Assembly (NCBI GenBank): GCA_019113165.1
Contig: DXHV01000030.1
Location: forward strand, 1 to 33,551
Length of the DNA: 33,551 nucleotides
Direction: 5' to 3'
Source of the DNA: Candidatus Desulfovibrio intestinipullorum
GTDB taxonomy: Bacteria; Desulfobacterota; Desulfovibrionia; Desulfovibrionales; Desulfovibrionaceae
Part shown: positions 18,222-25,900 of the stretch, in pieces
How positions within the stretch are numbered: position 1 is the stretch's first letter
Layout: every line of letters begins with the position of its first letter
Made by a program: the position numbers and the translations under genes
Notes under the pieces: model-generated
Told to the model about the DNA's origin: nothing
The model's input: only the letters and a program-made list of their open reading frames with translations
Database searches by the model: none

Positions 18222-19604
18222 CTAGTGACCGGTAATACCGTATTTCTTCAGCTTGTACTGCAGGAGGCTCTTGGAGATGTTCAAAAGCTCCGCTGCCTTG
18301 ACCTGCACAAGATCTGCCCGCACAAGGGCCCGGCGTATGATGGCAGCCTCTATCTTCTTCAGGGTGTCCGCAAGGTCGAGCTGCACGGGCAGAAGGTCCA
18401 CAGCGCTCTTGAACTGGGATTCCTCGTCGCGGATCTCGGCTGGCAGATCCTCCTCGCCTATGACGGATCCGGGCACAAGCACCACACAGTTTTCCACAAT
18501 GTTTTCCAGCTGGCGGATGTTGCCGGGCCAGTCATAGCCCGTGAGATAGTTGAGGGCCTGGGTGGAAAAGCTCTTCTGCTCGGTCATGTTGTTGTCCTGG
18601 CGGATCTTGTCCACAAAGTGGGCCACCAGCAGCGGAATATCCTCCCGGCGCTCGCGCAGGGGCTGCATGTGCATCTGCACCACGTTCACCCGGTAGTAGA
18701 GATCCTCGCGGAAAGCCCCTTCTGCCACCTTCTGCTGCAGATCTTCCGTTGTGGCCATGACAAAGCGCACATCCACGTCAATGGAGGCAGATCCGCCCAC
18801 GCGCTCGAACTTCCTGTCCTGCAGGACACGCAGGAGCTTGACCTGCAGGTCCGGGGACAGGGCGGCCAGCTCGTCCAGAAAGAGGGTACCGCCGTCCGCC
18901 TGCTCTATGCGGCCCCTGCGTATGGCCGGGCTGCCGGCAGAAGACGGGGTCTCGGATCCGAAGAGCTCGCGATCTAGGGCATCGGCAGACAGGGAGGTGC
19001 AGTCCACGGCCACAAAGGGCTTTTCCTTGCGGGGACTGGCCAGATGGATGGCCCTGGCCGCCATTTCCTTGCCTGTGCCGGTCTCGCCGCTGATGAGCAC
19101 CGTGGTGCGGCCCGGAGCGGCCCGTTCCACCATCTGGCGCACCTGCACGATGTTCCTGCTGCGGCCAACCAGGGTGTGCACGCCAAAGCGTTCCTGCATG
19201 GCCTCCTGCAGCAGACGGTACTGCCGGTGGGCCTTGGCCAGCTCCACGGCATTGTGGATGGAGAGGAGCAGCTCGTCATTGGAGAAGGGCTTGGTAATAT
19301 AGTCGAAGGCGCCGTATTTCATGGTCTCCACGGCACTCTCAATGCTGCCAAAGGCGGTCATGATGAGCACGGGAATGTGGGGCAGCTGCTTCTTGACCTG
19401 GCGCAGGATTTCCATGCCGCTCACCCCGGGCATTTTCATGTCCGTCACCACCACGTCCACTTCGCTTTCCTGCAGGAAGGCCAGGGCCGTTTCCGGGTCA
19501 TTGATGGCCGTGACGGTATAGCCCTCGTCCTCAAGCAGGGTCTGCAGAACCAGGAGGTAGTTTTTTTCGTCATCGATAACAAGTATATGTGCACTTTCAG
19601 ACAT
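18222..19604 (-). CDS. NtrC-family response regulator with degenerate GAFTGA loop
   Basis: A 460-residue receiver-AAA+-HTH regulator. The receiver (1-120) is intact: acidic pocket DDE 11-13, phospho-acceptor Asp55, Lys105. The AAA+ domain keeps Walker A GETGTGKE (173-180) and Walker B GGTLFLDE (238-245). The sigma-54 contact loop, however, reads PSSAGS (220-225) at exactly the position of GAFTGA, with flanking residues unshifted. The sensor I region reads FVMATTED rather than the usual ATN. A Fis-type helix-turn-helix ends the protein (about 415-456). The ATG at 19602-19604 with GGGGA upstream is preferred over a TTG at 19634. It follows the histidine kinase gene by 97 nt and precedes uvrC by 12 nt. 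Regulators without GAFTGA, such as TyrR, act without sigma-54. So this protein may repress, activate sigma-70 promoters, or act by another route. Confidence 0.88.
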   Translation of the reverse strand: MSESAHILVIDDEKNYLLVLQTLLEDEGYTVTAINDPETALAFLQESEVDVVVTDMKMPGVSGMEILRQVKKQLPHIPVLIMTAFGSIESAVETMKYGAFDYITKPFSNDELLLSIHNAVELAKAHRQYRLLQEAMQERFGVHTLVGRSRNIVQVRQMVERAAPGRTTVLISGETGTGKEMAARAIHLASPRKEKPFVAVDCTSLSADALDRELFGSETPSSAGSPAIRRGRIEQADGGTLFLDELAALSPDLQVKLLRVLQDRKFERVGGSASIDVDVRFVMATTEDLQQKVAEGAFREDLYYRVNVVQMHMQPLRERREDIPLLVAHFVDKIRQDNNMTEQKSFSTQALNYLTGYDWPGNIRQLENIVENCVVLVPGSVIGEEDLPAEIRDEESQFKSAVDLLPVQLDLADTLKKIEAAIIRRALVRADLVQVKAAELLNISKSLLQYKLKKYGITGH

Positions 19605-19701
19605 ACTGTTCCCCAAGAGCAAAGTGTGCTGCAAAAACGCTGCCGAACGGGCTCCTCTCTGCTCGAACGCTCAACCTGCCCGCTCTGCGCAAAGTGGCCT
19701 G

Positions 19702-21255
19702 TCAGGCCGCCGAGTGCTCGTCCCTGCCGCCCTGGGCAGCAGGGCTCTCCGCATCGGCATTTCCGGCACCAGTACCGCTGCCGTTCTCGACAATGGGCTG
19801 CTGCGGGGCAAGGGGCAGGATCACTTCCACCCTGGCACCACCGCTTTCCGGGTTCATGAGCCGGACGCTGCCGCCATGGGATTCTATGATGGATCGCACA
19901 ATGGGCAGGCCCAGTCCCGTGCCGGCTTCCTTGGTTGTGAAGAAGGGTTCAAAGAGCTTGTCGATGATGTCGGGATCAAAGCCCGGCCCCGAGTCCGTCA
20001 CGGCAATCACGGCCTTCTCTTCGCGCACGCTGGCCCTGATGTCCAGCGTGCCTTCATTCTTCATGGCCTGGCGGCCGTTGACAAAGACATTGTAGAGCGC
20101 CCTGTAGAGCAGATCCTTGTCGCCCAGGACCCACAAGGGCCCCTGGAAATGCTTTTCTATCACAATGTGATCGCGGGCAAAATCCCCTTCCACAAAGGCC
20201 AGGATCTGATTGATAACCAGCTCGAGATCCACGGGATCCTGCCGGGGCTGCCTGGGCCGTGCGTAATCCAGAAAGTCGTTCACGGTCTGCGAAAGGCGCA
20301 GGGATTCGTCGTAGATGGCCTGCAAAAGCCTGGTTGTGCCCTTGTCCGAGCTGGAGGCGGCCCGTCGCTGCAAGAGTTCCGCCGTGGAGCGGATGATGCC
20401 CAGGGGATTGCGGATCTCGTGGGCAATGCTTGCCACCACCCGGCCCATGCTGACCAGGCGCTCCGTGCTCTGCAGCTCCTTTTCCAGCTGTATGTTCTTC
20501 TGCATGCGCCACTTGAGCACGCGTTCGGCCCTGTGGATGATGATGAGCAAAAGAGTGAACATGATGACAGAGGACAGCAGGCACATGACCACAATGGCGG
20601 CCTGGAAGATGAGCACCTGCACATAGTCGGCCGTGATGTCCTGGGTGAGCTCAAGCACGCCCAGCACCGGAGAGGACCCAGTGGAATAGGCGTCTCCGCG
20701 CAGGGGGTAGAGCACGCGCAGCCTGTAGGAGCCGGGCTCCAGGGGCCAGAGCAGGGGCACCTGCCAGACCTTGACGCGGGCGATGATTTCCGGCTTGAGG
20801 AGCTCGCCCTGAAAGGCCGGGCCTATGTTGAGGGGTGCCAGGCCCTTGCGGCCTATTTCCTTGGCGTCTGTTGAATAGGCCACCACCCTGGAAAAGTCGT
20901 AGACCCTGAGCCTGGCCACGGGCAGCCCCTCTATGACAGAGCGCACCACGCTGTCCAGGCGCTCGTACTGCTGCTCCTGACGCAGGGCAATGTGGCCGTA
21001 GGTCAGAATGGTGGGCACGGCAAAGCGCTGAAAGATCTGGTTGTTCAGATTCTGGGCCAGCAGCAGGGCAAAGCCTTCCTGGCGTTCCATGAGGGTCTGC
21101 CGGGCCTGATTGGAAATAAAGAAGGAGAGGCCCAGACTTGTGAGCAGGACGACCAGCAGGGAGAGCCAGGACAGGGTGCGGGCATAGCTCAGGGAGAGGC
21201 CGTGCTCGTCACTGCCGTTGCCCTGTCCGGGTGTTTCTTTCTTTCTGCCAAACAT
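19702..21255 (-). CDS. Membrane sensor histidine kinase
   Basis: A 517-residue inner-membrane kinase that should phosphorylate the response regulator encoded 97 nt downstream. TM1 is about residues 28-48 and TM2 about 214-240, enclosing an extracytoplasmic sensor of around 165 residues that resembles the single-Cache sensors of ZraS/HydH-type kinases. A short linker leads to the H-box SIAHEIRNPLG (His279), then the catalytic ATPase with N-box (residues 388-400), G1 DSGPGFD, F-box EPFFTTK and G2 GTGLGLPIV. The C-terminal 35 residues are Gly/Ala-rich. The ATG at 21253-21255 has an ideal AGGAGGA; the frame extension to 21375 is discounted. A strong terminator for pgi ends only 45 nt upstream of the start codon, leaving little room for an ordinary promoter. 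The stimulus is unknown. Confidence 0.92.
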   Translation of the reverse strand: MFGRKKETPGQGNGSDEHGLSLSYARTLSWLSLLVVLLTSLGLSFFISNQARQTLMERQEGFALLLAQNLNNQIFQRFAVPTILTYGHIALRQEQQYERLDSVVRSVIEGLPVARLRVYDFSRVVAYSTDAKEIGRKGLAPLNIGPAFQGELLKPEIIARVKVWQVPLLWPLEPGSYRLRVLYPLRGDAYSTGSSPVLGVLELTQDITADYVQVLIFQAAIVVMCLLSSVIMFTLLLIIIHRAERVLKWRMQKNIQLEKELQSTERLVSMGRVVASIAHEIRNPLGIIRSTAELLQRRAASSSDKGTTRLLQAIYDESLRLSQTVNDFLDYARPRQPRQDPVDLELVINQILAFVEGDFARDHIVIEKHFQGPLWVLGDKDLLYRALYNVFVNGRQAMKNEGTLDIRASVREEKAVIAVTDSGPGFDPDIIDKLFEPFFTTKEAGTGLGLPIVRSIIESHGGSVRLMNPESGGARVEVILPLAPQQPIVENGSGTGAGNADAESPAAQGGRDEHSAA

Positions 21256-21299
21256 GCTCTTCCTCCTGTCCTGCACGTCTGCCGCCCCTGCCGGGCGGC

Positions 21300-21356
21300 A
21301 AAAAGACAGGCGACCATCTGCCCTTCCAATACAGGGACAGGAAGGGAAGATGGTCA
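21300..21356 (-). terminator. Rho-independent terminator between pgi and the histidine kinase gene
   Basis: GACCATCT (21313-21320) pairs with AGATGGTC (21349-21356), continued by CCCTTCC/GGAAGGG, giving about 15 bp of stem with a small mismatch. On the minus strand it is followed by GCCTGTCTTTTTG. It lies about 70 nt past the pgi stop. Confidence 0.75.
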
Positions 21357-21385
21357 CGCCTTGTATCTGTGTCATGCGTCACTGC

Positions 21386-21412
21386 GGCACGATTGGCGAT
21401 CCCAATCGTGCC
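21386..21412 (-). terminator. Perfect 11-bp hairpin just after pgi
   Basis: GGCACGATTGG (21386-21396) pairs with CCAATCGTGCC (21402-21412) around a 5-nt loop, 12 nt after the pgi stop. No T-run follows, so it is more likely a 3'-end stabiliser preceding the true terminator at 21300-21356. Confidence 0.45.
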
Positions 21413-21424
21413 GGACACGGACCG

Positions 21425-22771
21425 CTAGAAGTCCTGACGCTGTTCTTCCTCGGCCAGGGCCGCCTTGAGGCTGGCTTCTTCCTGGGGATAGCCGGGCTTG
21501 CCCAGGCGGGCATTGGCCAGGCGCTTGCCCAGTTCCACGGCCGGCTGATCCAGGGGATTGATGCCCATGAGCCAGCCCGTGAAGACCGTGGCAGCTTCCA
21601 GCAGCATCATGAGGCGCCCGCCGGAACGCTCGCTGGCATCATCCAGGCAGATGTGCACCAGGGGCACATCGTGCATGGTCAGAGCCATGCGCGTGCCCAT
21701 GGCCTCGGCCTCCAGCAGGGCGCCAAAGGGCTTGCCTGCCAGAAATTCCCAGCCTGCGGGCAGGTCGTGGGGGAAGGTGGGGCCGCCGATGCGGTTTTTG
21801 CTGGTCACAAAGAGGCAGGCCTTGTTGCGCAGGCCGTCCAGGAACATCTGGTTGACGGAGTGCTGATCCGTCACGCCCGTGGCAGGCACAGGCTGGGTGC
21901 CCAGGCCTTCCTTGCCCAGACTCTCGGCCCACAGCTGGGCAAACCAGGGACCATAGGTGGCAAAGAGGGGTTCGTAGCAGAAGAAAATCAGATCGTGGTA
22001 GCCGTATTCTTCCAGCGCCTTGGCCCAGCAGGCCAGGGCAAAGGAGGGATGGTCCTTGATGCTGGCAGGATTGTCCACCAGGGGACGGGCCACGGCGCAA
22101 GCGCCTTCCAGCAGGCCTTCCCAGTCTATGCCAAGGAAGGCGGCAGGCAGCAGGCCCACGGCAGACAGGGCGGAATAGCGGCCGCCCAGATTGTCGGGCA
22201 CTTCCAGGGAGCCCAGGCCGTGGCTGCGGGCCTCTTCGCGCAGGAAGCCCTTTTCCTGATCCGTGATCACGATCATGTGATCCTTCCAGGCATCACCCAG
22301 GGATTTTTTCAGCCATGTCTTGGCCAGGAAGTACTGGGAAATGGTTTCAATGGTGCCGCCGGACTTGGAGATGGTGACCACCACGGTCTGTTCGGGATCC
22401 AGTTCCACAAACCAGTTGCCCAGGGTCACGGGGCAGACATTGTCCGCAATCCACAGTTCCTTGCCGTCCTCGCCGCCGTGACCGGGCAGATCCTGGTCCG
22501 GTGCAAAGGCTTTCTGCATGGCTCTGGCGCCCAGGGCCGAACCGCCAATGCCCAGGAGCAGCATGTGCTTGTACTTGCGGGCCTGATCGACCAGGGCAGG
22601 CATGTCCCTTTTCAGGGTCTCCACATAGCCCATGCGCAAGAAGGGCAGCAGTCCCAGATCCAGCTCCTCGGCCAGACGGTCTCCCAGTTCCCTGGCCCTT
22701 TTGGCCAGGGACAGCACATGGCTGTGACGGACGCGGGCGGTGTAGGCTTTTGACCATTCCAGATAGGCCAT
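21425..22771 (-). CDS. pgi: Glucose-6-phosphate isomerase
   Basis: Interconverts glucose 6-phosphate and fructose 6-phosphate in the cytoplasm. The product is 448 residues, the size of the shorter bacterial/archaeal-type enzymes rather than the 550-residue E. coli type. It shows the SIS-domain substrate loops LLLGIGGSALGARAMQ and TISKSGGTIET, the LGGRYSALSAVGLLPAAF stretch (phosphoglucose isomerase signature region), the catalytic-Glu region TDQHSVNQMFLDG, and a C-terminal Lys helix. The start at 22769-22771 has GGAGGAG three bases upstream. The YchJ-like gene ends about 190 bp upstream; that gap holds a weak sigma-54-like sequence (22903-22919). Two hairpins follow the stop. Confidence 0.95.
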   Translation of the reverse strand: MAYLEWSKAYTARVRHSHVLSLAKRARELGDRLAEELDLGLLPFLRMGYVETLKRDMPALVDQARKYKHMLLLGIGGSALGARAMQKAFAPDQDLPGHGGEDGKELWIADNVCPVTLGNWFVELDPEQTVVVTISKSGGTIETISQYFLAKTWLKKSLGDAWKDHMIVITDQEKGFLREEARSHGLGSLEVPDNLGGRYSALSAVGLLPAAFLGIDWEGLLEGACAVARPLVDNPASIKDHPSFALACWAKALEEYGYHDLIFFCYEPLFATYGPWFAQLWAESLGKEGLGTQPVPATGVTDQHSVNQMFLDGLRNKACLFVTSKNRIGGPTFPHDLPAGWEFLAGKPFGALLEAEAMGTRMALTMHDVPLVHICLDDASERSGGRLMMLLEAATVFTGWLMGINPLDQPAVELGKRLANARLGKPGYPQEEASLKAALAEEEQRQDF

Positions 22772-22959
22772 AATCTCCTCCGAAAAAACAATGTTTGCAA
22801 AGCCTGTGGTTACAGGAACAATCCTGCATGTATATGCTCTTGCAGACGAACAGGGAACGTGCTGTTTTTGACACTCTGCCAGAGATCTGCTGACAAATCC
22901 ATGGCAAAAGAGTGGCCAAAAGCATCCCTACGCGCACAGGACTGCATCAGCTCCTGACT

Positions 22960-23472
22960 TCAGGCATTCCTGCCACAGCATTTCTTGTATTTCTTGCCGC
23001 TGCCGCAGGGACAGGGATCGTTGCGTCCGATCTTGGGCGTTTCATGTCGAATGGGTTCGCGCACCAGTTCCTCGCCATCGGTATAGTAGAGCCTGCCGTC
23101 CCTGGTGGCGAAATAGGAATGCTCGGCAAGCTCCCGGGTCGCGCCGTCCATGGTATAGTAGGCATAGAAATCCACATAGGGACAGTTGCGCTCCTCGGAA
23201 TGACCGCTGCCCACGATGTCCAGGCGGACCCAGGATATCAGCTCACCCTGGGCCTTGAGATCCTCTATGCTGAGGCTCTCCCTGCTCTCGTCGTACTCGG
23301 AGTCCAGCACAAACTGCCACTTGCCCAGAGCGAAGGCACTGTAGCGTGCACGCACCATGGACTCTGCGTCTGCAGGCCAGGCCGTCCCCTCGTGATACGG
23401 GGCACAGCATTCCGCATAGGTCTTGCCGCTGCCGCAGGGGCAGAGATCCGTTTCCTTTACCTCAGTCACCAT
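22960..23472 (-). CDS. YchJ-like protein with two SEC-C zinc motifs
   Basis: A 170-residue cytoplasmic protein. It has a SEC-C zinc motif at each end: [13 protein letters not shown] near the N-terminus and [13 protein letters not shown] at the extreme C-terminus. The middle ([22 protein letters not shown] ... [10 protein letters not shown] ... [11 protein letters not shown]) matches the NTF2-like core of the YchJ/UPF0225 family. SEC-C motifs bind zinc and, in SecA, mediate SecB and ribosome contacts; the biochemical role of YchJ is not established. The ATG at 23470-23472 has AAGGAG six bases upstream; the longer frame to 23523 is discounted. An inverted repeat GATATCC/GGATATC (23491-23520) lies directly upstream of the ribosome-binding site and could be an operator. 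Confidence 0.85.
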   Translation of the reverse strand: MVTEVKETDLCPCGSGKTYAECCAPYHEGTAWPADAESMVRARYSAFALGKWQFVLDSEYDESRESLSIEDLKAQGELISWVRLDIVGSGHSEERNCPYVDFYAYYTMDGATRELAEHSYFATRDGRLYYTDGEELVREPIRHETPKIGRNDPCPCGSGKKYKKCCGRNA

Positions 23473-23592
23473 AAGACGCTCCTTGATGTCGATATCCAGT
23501 CGGACAGATGCCCGGATATCCAAATATATGTGCCGAACAGGGACAGGTCAGGGGGATCCGGGGAGATCCTCCGGGGGTTCTTCCGGGGCGGA

Positions 23593-24660
23593 TCAGCGCC
23601 CTTCCCGTTCGTTGTGCCCGTTCTGCCCCTCTGCTGCAGGCTGTGCTGCGCTCTGTCTCCCGGCTTCACCTTGTCCGTCCGCTTCGTGCACCGGGCCTGT
23701 TTTGGACGTGCTCTCAGGCCCGGCCGTGCCTTCCGCCCGGGGGGATCGTTGCGCAGCGCTGAACCCCTTCTGCAGCAGGGGCGCAAAAAGTCCGCGGCGC
23801 AGGGGCTTTGCTTCCGGAACCACATGTTCCCAGAAGGCAATGAAGGATCCTGCCTTTGGCAGGCCGTGGCCTGCGTTGACAAAGAGCCCTTCGCTTATGC
23901 CGTTTTTCTCCTTGTCATAAATGACCTTGCCAAGCTTCTGCATGTCATCGTCATAGACCACGAAGGACTTGCCCTCAATGGCCCGCTTGCCAGTCACGGC
24001 AAAGACCCTGAAAAGATCTCCCTCGGGCTGGACCTTGATGATTTCGGCAAGCCCCATGTCCGCCAAAAGGGCACTGCACCTGCGGCCAAGGAAAAAGCAG
24101 CCTGAGCCGGTCCCAATGCCCAGGGCTGCCAGGATGCCTGCCAGGATGAAGGGGTTCCAGCCGGTCCAGCGCCGGACAAGGGAAAGCGACTGCCGGTCCT
24201 GCTCGCTCTCGTCCCTGGCCACACTGATGGTATAGGTCTGAAAGCTCGAGGACGGCTGGCCTTCCAGGCCCACGGCCAGGGCATAGGTGCCGCTGGGCGC
24301 CGTTTCGCTCACATGGACGCTGCCGCGCCACATGCCGGTTCCAAACCAGTAGCTTGTGAAGAAGCCGTGAAATTCAAAGGACAGGGGCGCATCCTTCGGT
24401 ATGGGAAAGGCCCGCATGTCACTGGCAACGGCCGGAGCGCTGCCAATGGGACCGGAGACAGCTTCCGTGGTCCCGGCCAGCATTTCCAGGCGGTAGCTGC
24501 CGCCACCGCGCATGTGGGAAAGAAGACCGTCAATGAGCACGGCAAAGGCGAGCACCAGTACAATGGCCGCAAACAGGCCGGCACTGCGCTGTCTGGCCCT
24601 GCCCTGGCTGTAGAGCATCCAGTCGTTGGTCTGGGACAGGGGAGAAGATGTGGCAGACAT
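23593..24660 (-). CDS. Unrecognised two-TM membrane protein
   Basis: I do not recognise this 355-residue protein. Residues 28-46 (LFAAIVLVLAFAVLIDGLL) and 169-192 (ILAGILAALGIGTGSGCFF) are membrane segments. Between them lies a predicted beta-rich extracytoplasmic domain of about 120 residues (GSYRLEMLAGTTEAVSG ... GTYALAVGLEGQ). After TM2 comes a cytoplasmic domain (about 195-285) with SFVVYDDDMQKLGKVIYD and GLFVNAGHGLPKAGS, then a low-complexity Gly/Ala/Gln/Glu tail. The ATG at 24658-24660 has AAGGA eight bases upstream; the longer frame to 24810 runs toward the neighbouring terminator and is discounted. The YchJ-like gene follows after 120 bp. The terminator at 24815-24873 isolates it from the permease operon. 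Confidence 0.72.
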   Translation of the reverse strand: MSATSSPLSQTNDWMLYSQGRARQRSAGLFAAIVLVLAFAVLIDGLLSHMRGGGSYRLEMLAGTTEAVSGPIGSAPAVASDMRAFPIPKDAPLSFEFHGFFTSYWFGTGMWRGSVHVSETAPSGTYALAVGLEGQPSSSFQTYTISVARDESEQDRQSLSLVRRWTGWNPFILAGILAALGIGTGSGCFFLGRRCSALLADMGLAEIIKVQPEGDLFRVFAVTGKRAIEGKSFVVYDDDMQKLGKVIYDKEKNGISEGLFVNAGHGLPKAGSFIAFWEHVVPEAKPLRRGLFAPLLQKGFSAAQRSPRAEGTAGPESTSKTGPVHEADGQGEAGRQSAAQPAAEGQNGHNEREGR

Positions 24661-24814
24661 GGGGCAGATCCTTGGAAAAAGAGAGGCTGACAGAAAAAGA
24701 GGGCCGACAGGGATGGGGACAAACCCGACGGGCACAAGAATAGTGCGCTTGGGCGGCCTTTTGCAAGAGAGGAGCCGGGATGGGGGCCGCAGGGCACGTT
24801 CCCGCTCCATGGAT

Positions 24815-24873
24815 CAAAAAAAGAACTGTTCTTTTCCGCGCACGCGAGGAAAAAGCGGGAAAAGAACAGTTCT
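24815..24873 (-). terminator. Very strong terminator of the permease operon
   Basis: AGAACTGTTCTTTTCC (24822-24837) is perfectly complementary to GGAAAAGAACAGTTCT (24858-24873), a 16-bp stem. On the minus strand it is followed by seven Ts (24815-24821). It begins about 35 nt after the last gene of the four-gene operon. Confidence 0.92.
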
Positions 24874-24907
24874 CTGGAAGGCACTCTTGCAGTTTGTGAT
24901 TCTGCAA

Positions 24908-25246
24908 TCAGGCGTGCCGGGAAGGTCGTGCAATGGCAAAGGAAGGGGCAAGGGAGGGGTCGGCCACACGCCAGCGCATAAGGGCGCTCTTCCTGTGTCC
25001 CGGAAGCCGGACCAGGCCCTCGTCGGCATCGGCAAGACGTCTGCGCACAAGGTCGGCAAGCTGTCTTGCGCCCATCCAGGTCAGAATGGTGATACCGAAG
25101 AACCACTGGCAGAAGACACTCAGGGCTTCGGCAGGATGCAGAAAGGACTGATACATGGCCACGCAGACGGCTGCGAGCATGATCACATTGGCGCCAATCC
25201 GTATTCCCGCCAGCCACACGGTTCGTTTGTAGGCATTGCTGGCCAC
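24908..25246 (-). CDS. Small membrane protein, last gene of the permease operon
   Basis: A 112-residue protein with two probable membrane segments (about 12-34 and 44-60) and a basic, Arg-rich C-terminal half that should be cytoplasmic. It matches no family I know. The start is GTG at 25244-25246, supported by an ideal AGGAGG six bases upstream. It follows the lipoprotein gene by 63 nt, with a 13-bp hairpin in the gap, and is followed by the operon terminator. Position suggests an accessory of the TauE-type permease, but this is inference. Confidence 0.75.
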   Translation of the reverse strand: MASNAYKRTVWLAGIRIGANVIMLAAVCVAMYQSFLHPAEALSVFCQWFFGITILTWMGARQLADLVRRRLADADEGLVRLPGHRKSALMRWRVADPSLAPSFAIARPSRHA

Positions 25247-25265
25247 AGGGTACCTCCTCGCTTGC

Positions 25266-25295
25266 GGTTCCCCGAAGGTACGCCTTCGGGGAACC
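25266..25295 (-). repeat. Intercistronic 13-bp perfect hairpin
   Basis: GGTTCCCCGAAGG (25266-25278) pairs with CCTTCGGGGAACC (25283-25295) around a 4-nt loop. It sits between the lipoprotein stop (25310) and the small-protein ribosome site (about 25255). With no T-run it is more likely an mRNA-stabilising or processing element that sets different expression of the two genes. Confidence 0.7.
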
Positions 25296-25309
25296 TGCAG
25301 ACAGATGTT

Positions 25310-25891
25310 CTACTTCTTGAAGATGTTGGTCTTGCTCACGTTCATGAAGCGCAGGGCCTGATGCTTGGCATTTTCCTTGTAGTAAATGCGGCATTCGTCG
25401 CCGGCTTCCCAGGTGCTCGGAGGCAGTTCGAGGTATTCGGCAGGAACCTTGAAGGTCACGATTTCTTCGAGGCGCCTGGAGTACTCGGTCACAGTGCCCT
25501 CATCCTTGTTGATGATGGGGAAGGTGTGGCCTTCGACCTTGGGATTGTGAGGCTTGATGTTCTTCTGGATGTCGGTGTACTCGACATTCAGGGTTTCCAG
25601 CTTGCCATCGTGGAAGATGATGACCTGGCCCTTTTCGGGGAGCAGCTGCACACGGCCGCCGGGAACGGGTTCGGGTCCGATTTCCTCAGGATCGGCAGGC
25701 ATGGTGTACTCAATCACGCCGCCGGTGTAGGACGGATTTTTCACGTCATGGTTGACGTCAAGCACGAGGGTGAACTTGCCGGATTTGGCATCGTAGGCTA
25801 CGCAGCGACCCTGTTCGACCTGGCCGAACTCGCAGGCTGCCAAACCAAGGCACAGGACGAAGAGTGCCAAAATCTTGAAATACGTTCTCAT
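25310..25891 (-). CDS. Putative lipoprotein of the permease operon
   Basis: A 193-residue envelope protein. A basic start and hydrophobic stretch lead to the lipobox LGLAAC, with Cys20 as the probable lipidation site and Glu at +2. The mature part is soluble, beta-rich and charged (KFTLVLDVNHD, GGVIEYTMPADPEEIG, FKVPAEYLELPP) and has no recognisable catalytic motif. It resembles Desulfovibrio lipoproteins of an uncharacterised domain family (possibly DUF4881; from memory, not checked). The start at 25889-25891 has TAGGAGG. It begins 9 nt after the permease stop, so co-translation is likely. It could be a periplasm-facing partner of the permease or of the divergently encoded sensor-activator. 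Confidence 0.82.
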   Translation of the reverse strand: MRTYFKILALFVLCLGLAACEFGQVEQGRCVAYDAKSGKFTLVLDVNHDVKNPSYTGGVIEYTMPADPEEIGPEPVPGGRVQLLPEKGQVIIFHDGKLETLNVEYTDIQKNIKPHNPKVEGHTFPIINKDEGTVTEYSRRLEEIVTFKVPAEYLELPPSTWEAGDECRIYYKENAKHQALRFMNVSKTNIFKK

Positions 25892-25900
25892 GGTGTCCTC

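Noticed and set aside
15588..18977. 1129-residue plus-strand open frame
   Set aside because: It spans opposite four real genes and their gaps, has shadow composition and no ribosome site.
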